Assembly: GCA_963788505.1 (NCBI GenBank)
Contig: CAWBGY010000009.1
Location: forward strand, 992,001-1,056,000
DNA from: JAIQFF01 sp963788505
Lineage (GTDB): Bacteria; Acidobacteriota; Terriglobia; Terriglobales; Acidobacteriaceae
Length of the DNA: 64,000 nt
Direction: 5' to 3'
In this document: positions 9,223 through 15,596 of the stretch, in pieces
Layout of the letters: every line of letters begins with the position of its first letter
Position numbering within the stretch: position 1 is the stretch's first letter
The notes under the pieces: model-generated
Told to the model about the DNA's origin: nothing
What the model saw: only the letters and a program-made list of their open reading frames with translations
Databases searched by the model: none
Translations under genes and position numbers: made by a program

Positions 9223-11430
9223 CTACAAACCCGAATGCCTGCCGGCCGCGCTGGCGACATTCACGACGCGTGAAGTCGCGGTGTATTGCGCGATCCCCTT
9301 GTACAGTCCTTCCGCAATCTTCTGGCGATAACTTGAACTCTTGAGTTTGGCTTCATCGGCGGGGCTGCTGACAAAGGACACTTCCGCGAGAATTGCAGGC
9401 ATCGAAGTTCCCGTGAGTACCACGTAAGAAGCCTTCTTCACGCCACGGTTGCGCATGCCCGGGATTTGCGTTGCCAGCGTTCGATAAAGAGCTCGCTGGA
9501 CCGCCACGGCAAAGCGGCGCGATCTCTGAACTTTTTCGCGAATATCAACATCCGTCCAGTTGACGTTCTCGGTTACGCTGCCTTCGGCGTCGGCGTCGGA
9601 AGTGCGCGCTCTCACCGACGAATAGGTGTTGGTGTAGTAAGTCTCCGATCCGCGCGCCAAGGAATCATCGCTGTAGTTCGCGTGCACCGAAAGGAACAGA
9701 TCAGCCTGGGCCAGATTGGCAATTTCGGTGCGCTTTTCCAGGGGAAGGTAACTGTCATCCTGGCGCGTGTAAATCACGTCTGCGTTCAGACGGCTTTGGA
9801 CCAGTTTTCCGAGCCGGCGCACGATATCCAATACCAGGTCCTTCTCCATCAGACCCTTGCGTCCTACCGTGCCCAAATCCCAGCCGCCGTGGCCGGCATC
9901 GAGCACCAGACGGAACTTCGGCACCCGGGCCCGCAGGCGCCCGTCGAGCTTGTTCTCCGTCCGGGCAGGGGCCGCCGGGACGGGCGCGGCTTGCGGGAGG
10001 ACAGCGGTGGCCTCAGTCTTGGGTAAATCAGCGACCGTGCCGTGCTCCGCTTTGTCTGCTTTCCGGATTTCCACGACCAGGCGGTAAGGGTTGGACTGCA
10101 GGCTGACCGAAAAATCAGTGGCGCCTGCGGTTTCCAGCACCACCCGGCTTATGCCTTTCCTCGGCTGTGCGATGCGAACTCGAGTGAGCTCGGCATCTCC
10201 GATTTCAATCGTCTTGCCGAACATGCCGGGCGCCAGCGACGTATCGTGGAGGTCAATATAGATGCGATCCGGAGAGCTCAGGCGGTGGGCTTCGTATTGC
10301 ACTTCGCCCTGCATATCCACAATCACAGAGCTGACGCCGTCTGACGAGACATGGTAGATGCCGGTGACCAAGGTTCGAGAAGGCTTTTCGTCTGCGGCGG
10401 AAGACGGTTCATCTTCGGCGACCGGAACCGGCGGTGCGGGTTCTGCCTGCTTCTCCAGGGCCGGGGCTACCGGGGCGGATGCCTGTGGCTTCGCGGGTGT
10501 GGAAGGGCGGAATTTCCAGTAGAGTACGGCCCCCACGGCGACCGCGAGCGCAACCAGCAGAAACACGAGTGCAAAGCGCGATCTGATCTTCTGTTTCTTT
10601 CCCTGCTCCGGGGAAATTTCCGGCCTGTCCAGTGGTTCGACTGCGCCCGCCGCTTCGGCTCCAGCGGAGGCTTCGGAAGGTAAGGCCTCTGGCGCGCTGT
10701 CAACCCTGCCAGATGGAGTTTCAACTGATTCCTCGGCGACCAGGCGCTGCGAGATTTCGGCAAGCCGGTTCTCTTCTTCCGGCTTCATGGCGGCCAGAAT
10801 CAGTTCGGCAAGCAGATTCAAACTGCGAACGTCGCTGTCATTGAAGCCGCGGGGCGCGGCGGAAAAGGCCTCCAGCAGGCCAATGGTGCCATGGGTCGAG
10901 GCGATGGGCACGGCCACGATGGAGCGAGTTCCCAGGCGACGACAGACTTCGACGTCGACCCGCGGATCGTTCTCCGAATCGTCACAGCGTACGATGCCAC
11001 CGGTGCGCAGGCAGGCCCCGGAAAATGCCGATTTCGGGTCCAGCCGCGCGCCCCGCGCAGGCACGATGGTCCCGGCCGCGGCCCGGCAAACAATCGCATC
11101 TCCTTCGGCCATGGCAATGGCGACGCCATCAGCGCCGGTGAGGGTGAGGGCACGCTCAGCTACAAGCTGCAACACTTCGTCCAGGACGAATTGCTCCAGC
11201 TCCCAAACGTCGGCACTCAATGCTTCGCCACTTTTTTCCCGGGCGCGACGCTGGCGTATCTGTTCATGCAGGCTGGAAAACGCGAGCAGAGCCTGCAGAG
11301 CTTCATGTCCGGGCGCATAGCTGACGGATGCAGAAGGCAGCGCAGGGGCAGCCGAGGCTAAGCCGCTACCTTCGCCTGTGGCCGCACTGTCTGGCAGCTC
11401 CAGGCCCGTGTTGTGTGGATTGGCGCTCAT
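9223..11430 (-). CDS. GAF-transmembrane-AMIN-Amidase_3 protein (N-acetylmuramoyl-L-alanine amidase)
   Basis: 735 residues. Residues ~80-215 are a GAF domain with Cys 115, 140, 149 and 163 in the spacing C-x24-C-x8-C-x13-C. A membrane helix lies at ~286-305, then a Pro/Ala-rich linker. Residues ~355-456 are an AMIN domain (GVSSVIVDMQG...RIYIDLHDT), and ~505-718 an Amidase_3 domain with DAGHGG (H514), E530, SVHANY (H583) and the catalytic Glu in LAEVSF (E683). The protein should cleave peptidoglycan side stems in the periplasm while its N-terminus stays in the cytoplasm. AmiC-type amidases are normally exported without a cytoplasmic sensor, so the GAF-helix fusion is unusual. Confidence 0.9.
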   Translation of the reverse strand: MSANPHNTGLELPDSAATGEGSGLASAAPALPSASVSYAPGHEALQALLAFSSLHEQIRQRRAREKSGEALSADVWELEQFVLDEVLQLVAERALTLTGADGVAIAMAEGDAIVCRAAAGTIVPARGARLDPKSAFSGACLRTGGIVRCDDSENDPRVDVEVCRRLGTRSIVAVPIASTHGTIGLLEAFSAAPRGFNDSDVRSLNLLAELILAAMKPEEENRLAEISQRLVAEESVETPSGRVDSAPEALPSEASAGAEAAGAVEPLDRPEISPEQGKKQKIRSRFALVFLLVALAVAVGAVLYWKFRPSTPAKPQASAPVAPALEKQAEPAPPVPVAEDEPSSAADEKPSRTLVTGIYHVSSDGVSSVIVDMQGEVQYEAHRLSSPDRIYIDLHDTSLAPGMFGKTIEIGDAELTRVRIAQPRKGISRVVLETAGATDFSVSLQSNPYRLVVEIRKADKAEHGTVADLPKTEATAVLPQAAPVPAAPARTENKLDGRLRARVPKFRLVLDAGHGGWDLGTVGRKGLMEKDLVLDIVRRLGKLVQSRLNADVIYTRQDDSYLPLEKRTEIANLAQADLFLSVHANYSDDSLARGSETYYTNTYSSVRARTSDADAEGSVTENVNWTDVDIREKVQRSRRFAVAVQRALYRTLATQIPGMRNRGVKKASYVVLTGTSMPAILAEVSFVSSPADEAKLKSSSYRQKIAEGLYKGIAQYTATSRVVNVASAAGRHSGL

Positions 11431-11726
11431 CTGTGCAGTGAAAACTTCTGTGGATTATTTTTCCTCAGCCGACACGGCGCCGCGAGGGAAATGTCTCTCG
11501 AATCAACTCTTAGCCATCCACAGATCCGGTACGGCCATTGGGGGATCGCCGAACCAGTAGCTTTTAAGTTACAGTGGATTTGCTCTGATCGCAATATTGA
11601 GCGTGCACGCAAGGTCTGGGTCGCTCGGTAGCGGGTCGGCCAGATCGCATCGAGGCCCAGGGCGCAAACAGTTGCACTCGGCGCTGATTTAAGCGTATCC
11701 TTCTGATATAGAGGAGCTTACAGGCT

Positions 11727-12029
11727 GTGGCAGATGAATTGAAGAAGAAAAGGTCGCGCTGGCTCTGGCCTTTGGGTGTGACCGCTACGGGAATAACCGG
11801 GGCCGCCGTAGTGCTTTTACGGGGTTGCTGGCATAGCAAGATGAGCTGGCCGGTTCGCGCTCACGGGTATTCCTATCAGGTCTGCGTGGGCTGCGGGATC
11901 AAGCGTCTTTTCGACGAAAAGGCCTTCTGCGCCTACGGACCCTACCGCTACGACATCAACGGCTTAATTGCATGGGATCGCGCCCATCAAGGCGAGATTT
12001 ACCCTCACGAAGAGCGTCCGGCCTCCTGA
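11727..12029 (+). CDS. Small single-pass membrane protein with a CxxC knuckle
   Basis: GTG start at 11727 with GAGGAG 10 bases upstream. 100 residues: basic N-terminus (KKKRSRWLW), one membrane helix (residues ~13-31), then a short domain with a VCVGCG cysteine pair and an aromatic stretch (YGPYRYDINGLIAWD). It resembles small acidobacterial hypothetical proteins, but I cannot name a family. A weak promoter (TTGCAC 11672-11677, TATCCT 11696-11701, 18-base spacer) could serve it. It lies in an island between the amidase and the PilZ-RDD gene. Confidence 0.6.
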   Translation: MADELKKKRSRWLWPLGVTATGITGAAVVLLRGCWHSKMSWPVRAHGYSYQVCVGCGIKRLFDEKAFCAYGPYRYDINGLIAWDRAHQGEIYPHEERPAS

Positions 12030-12048
12030 TCAATGGTCTGGACCAGCA

Positions 12049-12090
12049 TTGGCTGAACCCACTTGGCTGAACCCACCCTGGTTGAACCAG
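12049..12090. repeat. Heptamer-phased tandem array
   Basis: TTGGCTG-AACCCAC occurs twice in direct succession (12049-12076), followed by CCTGGTT-GAACCAG, all in 7-base register. It lies between the small membrane protein and the PilZ-RDD gene. Confidence 0.8.
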
Positions 12091-12134
12091 TGTGAGTACT
12101 GAGACGCGTCCGCGACCTTGGCTAGAATTTTTCC

Positions 12135-12962
12135 ATGGATTTTCGTGCGGCGCCGTCACTGAGGGAAAACCCGGTCGGCCTCACACCGCTGGGGCGACGA
12201 CATCGCTATCGTCATCAGATTCAGAGCTTGGCCTACGTGAATCTGGATCAAGCCAACGGCGGTATCATCCGCAATCTTGGCGATGCAGGCGTCGCCATTC
12301 AGGCCGTGGCCCCGTTATATGTAAGCCAGCAGGTGTCTCTGCGCTTCGATCTCGCCAACCCACGAGTCCGGGTCGAAGGCACTGGCCGCGTGGCCTGGGC
12401 TGACCCGGTAGGGCAGGCGGGTATCGAGTTTCTGGCTCTTCCGCCGCGCTCCAAGCGTCTCTTGAAGGAATGGATTTTAATTCAGCTCCTGGCCTCAGCC
12501 CAGCATTCCGCCGGGGATCTGGCGCGCCTCTACGACGGGGAAGCCCAGGAAGCTGATTCATTGCTGTTTTCCGCAGGGGCGCGACCGGCGATCCGCCTGC
12601 AACAGGGAGGCACGAGCACGGTGCCGGGCGCCGACTGGGACAAGCAGTCACGCGCGTTGCATTTACCCGGGTTTCCATTCGCCGTTTCGGCGCCCGCTCT
12701 TTCGCGATTGGTGGATGGGTTAATCCTACTGTCGGCCGTGTTGCTTTTCGCCGTGATCTGCGTGGCCATGGTTGGGGTTGTCCCGGCGTGGCCGGTGGCG
12801 CTGATGATGGGAGCCGGAGTGGCGGTGGTTTTCGCCGCGCTGTATCGGTTCCTGTTCTTGTTCTGGATTGGCGGCACCCCGGGGAACTGGCTGGCCGGTC
12901 TCAGCGGCGACGGATGCGGCGGAAATGAAATTCCAGCCGAGGACAGGCCAAGATTTCGGTAG
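12135..12962 (+). CDS. PilZ-RDD domain membrane protein
   Basis: 275 residues. Residues ~15-125 are PilZ-like (RRHRYRHQ for the RxxxR element), but the second motif reads NLGDAG, lacking the usual serine, so c-di-GMP binding is uncertain. Residues ~190-260 have two membrane helices bracketed by RLVDGLILL and FWIGGTPGNWLAGL, the R-D and T-P-G signature of the RDD family. A fusion of a second-messenger-type domain to an RDD membrane module is uncommon. No Shine-Dalgarno is evident; a TAGAAT element 7 bases before the ATG suggests a very short leader. Function not known. Confidence 0.7.
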   Translation: MDFRAAPSLRENPVGLTPLGRRHRYRHQIQSLAYVNLDQANGGIIRNLGDAGVAIQAVAPLYVSQQVSLRFDLANPRVRVEGTGRVAWADPVGQAGIEFLALPPRSKRLLKEWILIQLLASAQHSAGDLARLYDGEAQEADSLLFSAGARPAIRLQQGGTSTVPGADWDKQSRALHLPGFPFAVSAPALSRLVDGLILLSAVLLFAVICVAMVGVVPAWPVALMMGAGVAVVFAALYRFLFLFWIGGTPGNWLAGLSGDGCGGNEIPAEDRPRFR

Positions 12963-13012
12963 CGTCAAGCATCCTCGACTTCCCGATTCGCCGTCGAACA
13001 GCAAGAAACCAG

Positions 13013-13060
13013 GTTTCAAAGTTTCAAAGTTTCCAAGTTTCAGGGTCTCAAGGTTGGGCC
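13013..13060. repeat. Octamer-phased tandem array (GTTTCAAA type)
   Basis: Five successive 8-base units: GTTTCAAA twice, GTTTCCAA, GTTTCAGG, GTCTCAAG. It lies in the spacer between convergent PilZ genes. The 8-base period differs from the 7-base period of the other arrays in this window. Confidence 0.85.
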
Positions 13061-13159
13061 GTGATTCCTGCTCAGAAAAGGCACGCGATCACCTGATCGT
13101 CAAGGGATTGAGATTGGATTCCATGTAGCGGAATCTGCCCGGCTCAACGCCGTGGCGGC

Positions 13160-13180
13160 GAGGTCCGCCGTCCGAGGTCC
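13160..13180. repeat. Heptamer array next to the PilZ stop
   Basis: GAGGTCC-GCCGTCC-GAGGTCC, three 7-base units ending 3 bases from the stop codon of the minus-strand PilZ gene. Confidence 0.75.
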
Positions 13181-13183
13181 GCT

Positions 13184-13858
13184 TTAGTGCATGAAGTACT
13201 GCCGCTCCAGCCAGAGCTGCAGTTCCCGCTTCATGCGCGGGGCGGCCTCCACGAAACGGATGCCGGCGTTGCCTTGCCGGTCCACCCACGCCACCTCACC
13301 CAGGAACTTCATCGCCTGCCTGGTGCCGGGCAGGGTAAAGTTTACTTTCACCTTGCCGGTGGAGTGTTGGGGCTTCTGCAAACGCACTCCAATGCCGCCC
13401 TGGCTCAAATTCGTGAGATGCGCCCGCCGACCGCTCCCGGCAGCGTAGGTGAGCGATACGGGCACGTCCAGAGTGGCGCGATGGTAGCGCAGCCTCTCAT
13501 CCAGAATCATGTTCCGCGCCGCGGATAGAGTGTGTACGGCCTGCTCAACCGAGATCGGTTTTTCAAAAACGAATGAAGCGCCCTTGGACTCGAGGTGTCT
13601 CCGGCCGCCGGAACCGCTGACGATAATCAGCGGCACTGCATTCCGGATGCTGCCGTCCTGCAACCCTTTCAGAAAACTGGATGTGCCCTTGAGGTCACAG
13701 TCGATGATGAGGGCATCGATTTTTGATTTGGCCAGCTTGGCCCGGGCGCGTTCTGGTTCCGACTCGACGTCGACTCCAATGTGCAGACCGCCGAGAATAC
13801 ATTCGAGGACGCTGACTTCCTGAAAATCGCGCGAGACCACCATGGATGAGAGTGTCAT
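13184..13858 (-). CDS. Pseudo-receiver-PilZ protein
   Basis: 224 residues. Residues 1-115 have a response-regulator-like fold pattern (ALIIDCDLKG, PLIIVSG, FVFEKPIS with the conserved lysine) but no clear acidic pocket at the N-terminus, so phosphorylation is doubtful. Residues ~120-222 are a PilZ domain with RYHRATLD and NLSQGGIGV (the NxSxxG motif). It ends in RQYFMH. It is likely a c-di-GMP-binding regulator that acts through protein contacts. ATG 13843 is an alternative start. It is convergent with the PilZ-RDD gene. Confidence 0.75.
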   Translation of the reverse strand: MTLSSMVVSRDFQEVSVLECILGGLHIGVDVESEPERARAKLAKSKIDALIIDCDLKGTSSFLKGLQDGSIRNAVPLIIVSGSGGRRHLESKGASFVFEKPISVEQAVHTLSAARNMILDERLRYHRATLDVPVSLTYAAGSGRRAHLTNLSQGGIGVRLQKPQHSTGKVKVNFTLPGTRQAMKFLGEVAWVDRQGNAGIRFVEAAPRMKRELQLWLERQYFMH

Positions 13859-13912
13859 CCCGCAACTGTAGCCGGGCTCGTAACTCGTCCCTAGATAACC
13901 AAGGTAATGAAG

Positions 13913-13996
13913 CGGACGGCGGACGTCGGGCGTCAGACGGCAGACCTCAGACCTCGGACCTCGGACCTCAGGCTTCGATCCTCGAACGCCGGGCTC
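13913..13996. repeat. Twelve-unit heptamer array (consensus CGGACCT)
   Basis: Twelve consecutive 7-base units in perfect register from 13913: CGGACGG, CGGACGT, CGGGCGT, CAGACGG, CAGACCT (twice), CGGACCT (twice), CAGGCTT, CGATCCT, CGAACGC, CGGGCTC. This is the longest such array in the window. It opens the 413-bp gene-free stretch 13859-14271, which otherwise holds the hairpin cluster and a second array. Confidence 0.9.
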
Positions 13997-14038
13997 GGGG
14001 GCTCTGGATCTCGTGAGCCGTGGGAGATCGCCGGTGTT

Positions 14039-14172
14039 GTGGAAGAGCGGCCCTTACAGGGCCGCGTTCTGCGAGCTGCGCGCGTCGGCCTTCAGGCCCA
14101 GTGGCGCCACCGGGGCTGAAGCCCGACATCTCTTTCATCCGCGACGCGGCGCTGGAAGCGCCGCTCTTCCAC
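14039..14172. repeat. Hairpin-cluster element bounded by 13-bp inverted repeats
   Basis: GTGGAAGAGCGGC (14039-14051) and its complement (14160-14172) flank four small hairpins with GAA/TTC-like loops: GGCCCTTACAGGGCC (14049-14063), GGCCTTCAGGCC (14087-14098), GGGCTGAAGCCC (14113-14124) and GGCGCTGGAAGCGCC (14148-14162). The ATCTCTTTC segment between them recurs, inverted, at 44030-44038, which marks both as one family. Confidence 0.75.
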
Positions 14173-14241
14173 GGCAGTGAAGGCTGCGCTGCTCGCCGCG
14201 GGTCTCTGCTCTGTGGAACCTCGAAGACTCGACGGAATTTC

Positions 14242-14268
14242 AGGTCTGCGGTCCGAGGTCCGACGTCG
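14242..14268. repeat. Heptamer array beside the lipoprotein stop
   Basis: AGGTCTG, CGGTCCG, AGGTCCG, ACGTCGT in 7-base register, ending next to the stop of the minus-strand lipoprotein gene at 14272. Confidence 0.8.
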
Positions 14269-14271
14269 TTT

Positions 14272-14595
14272 CTATGTGATCACAATCGTGACGATGCTGG
14301 CGCAGGTTTGTCCGGGGGTGAAGCTGGCGCGGACGACTTGCTGCGTCGGAAAACGGTTGCGCTCGTCGCCGCAGAAGCCAATCGTCGACGAGGCGCCGTC
14401 CTGCAGGAAAGTGACAAACGTGACTTGTACCGTCGTTCCACTGTCGCCAATAACCGCGCTCAGTTGCACCACGCTGACCAGGCCGCTGACGGTGGAGGAG
14501 TTCGGACCAACGGTGCCGCCCACAAAGATGTTTCCGCACCCAGTGAGCGTGACGATCATGCAGATCGCCAGCAGGAGGGAAAGGGAGGGTTTCAT
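14272..14595 (-). CDS. Small hypothetical lipoprotein
   Basis: 107 residues from ATG 14595. MKPSLSLLLAICMIVTLTGC is a clear lipobox (L-T-G-C). The mature part (GGTVGPNSSTVSGLVSVVQLS, VQVTFVTFLQDGASSTIGFCGDERNRFPT) has alternating beta-type hydrophobicity and two cysteines; no family recognised. A longer frame to 14820 overlaps engB and is not needed. It follows engB in the same direction, 62 bases downstream. Confidence 0.6.
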   Translation of the reverse strand: MKPSLSLLLAICMIVTLTGCGNIFVGGTVGPNSSTVSGLVSVVQLSAVIGDSGTTVQVTFVTFLQDGASSTIGFCGDERNRFPTQQVVRASFTPGQTCASIVTIVIT

Positions 14596-14656
14596 GAATC
14601 GCGTTCCGGTCAAGCTTAGCGGAAGTGTAAACCCGAGACTGAAACGCCGTAGAAGC

Positions 14657-15292
14657 CTAGGGAGCCGGGATCCGAGATGCGGCGTCGGCTGCCTGAAATC
14701 CGACACTCGAAGTTCGGTTCCGGATTTCCTGCCAGAGTTCCTGGCGTCCGGCTCCCGTCCTCGCGGAAAACGGGAGAATAGGAGACTGCGGATACTCCCG
14801 GGCCAGCGTCTGAAGCGCATTCCGCAGCTGGTTGCCGGAAAGCCGGTCGCTCTTGGTGGCGACGATCAGGGTGGGGCGTCCGATGCCGGAGAGAAAATCC
14901 AGCAACTGCCGGTCGGCGGGCTGCGGCGGCACGTTCACGTCGATGAGGGTCACGCAGAGCGCGAGGCAGGAACGTTCTTTCAAATAAGGATCGATGAAAC
15001 TCGGCCACTGTTGCGAGATTTCCCGCGAGATTTTCGCATAGCCATAGCCGGGCAGATCGGCAAAGACCAGCTCCGGCTCGGGCTTTCCCGGCCAGCGAAT
15101 TTCGAAAAAGTTAATCGACCGGGTGCGGCCGGGAGTGGAACTGGTCTTGGCGATTTTTGCGCCCAGAAGCGAGTTGATCACGCTCGACTTGCCCACATTC
15201 GACCGTCCCAGGAATGCGACCTCAGGCAGCGCCGGAACCGGGAACTGGCTGGCATCGCTTACCGACATCATGAAGTGGGCTAAAACACGCAT
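14657..15292 (-). CDS. engB: Ribosome biogenesis GTP-binding protein EngB/YsxC
   Basis: 211 residues. The GTPase motifs are complete: GRSNVGKSS (G1, ~29-37), STPGRT (G2), DLPGYGYA (G3), TKSD (G4) and FSART (G5). EngB assists assembly of the large ribosomal subunit. The last ~20 residues (RTSSVGFQAADAASRIPAP) are encoded by a 7-bp-phased array at 14661-14716, so the native C-terminus seems to have been extended or replaced by repeat sequence. Confidence 0.92.
   Translation of the reverse strand: MRVLAHFMMSVSDASQFPVPALPEVAFLGRSNVGKSSVINSLLGAKIAKTSSTPGRTRSINFFEIRWPGKPEPELVFADLPGYGYAKISREISQQWPSFIDPYLKERSCLALCVTLIDVNVPPQPADRQLLDFLSGIGRPTLIVATKSDRLSGNQLRNALQTLAREYPQSPILPFSARTGAGRQELWQEIRNRTSSVGFQAADAASRIPAP
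14661..14716. repeat. Heptamer array coding the EngB C-terminus
   Basis: Eight consecutive 7-base units read on the minus strand: CGAACTT, CGAGTGT, CGGATTT, CAGGCAG, CCGACGC, CGCATCT, CGGATCC, CGGCTCC. It ends 2 bases before the engB stop codon, so it is translated. Confidence 0.85.
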
Positions 15293-15486
15293 GAATCAGT
15301 TTGCAGTTTCATCCCGGAAGTTGCAAGCGTAGTGGCCGCGAAAAAAGAGATGGGAGCATGCGGATTTTCCGGGCAATTGGGTTCGGCTGGGGCGGCTGTA
15401 ATTCATTTCCGCATCGAGCCTGGCCCGATCTTTGAGTTTCCTTTGCGTCAGGGCGCCCGGTTGCGAGTTTTGCGCGGAAAAGCTCT

Positions 15487-15530
15487 TAACCGCAAAGGGC
15501 GCAAAGGATACCGCAAAGGACGCGAAGAAA
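15487..15530. repeat. CCGCAAAGG-type dispersed repeat
   Basis: Contains AACCGCAAAGGGCGCAAAGG, then ACCGCAAAGGACGCGAAG. The same units recur as an inverted pair at 21562-21681 and at 32931-33025. It occupies the spacer between engB and lon. Confidence 0.8.
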
Positions 15531-15548
15531 CGCTGTGCTCTGACAACA

Positions 15549-15576
15549 ATAAAGGCCCGCCTGTGCGGGCCTTTAT
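15549..15576 (-). terminator. Intrinsic terminator for lon
   Basis: A perfect 12-bp stem (ATAAAGGCCCGC, loop CTGT, GCGGGCCTTTAT) lies 20 bases beyond the lon stop. On the minus strand it is followed by TGTTGT rather than a long T run. The rest of 15293-15596 holds only the CCGCAAAGG repeat. Confidence 0.75.
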
Positions 15577-15596
15577 CGGGTCAGTCAACATCGCCG

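Noticed and set aside
13913..13996. CRISPR array
   Set aside because: The repeats are 7 bases, contiguous and without spacers; no cas genes are present.
14177..15283. 368-codon plus-strand frame covering engB
   Set aside because: engB on the other strand has all GTPase motifs; this frame is low-complexity and antisense.
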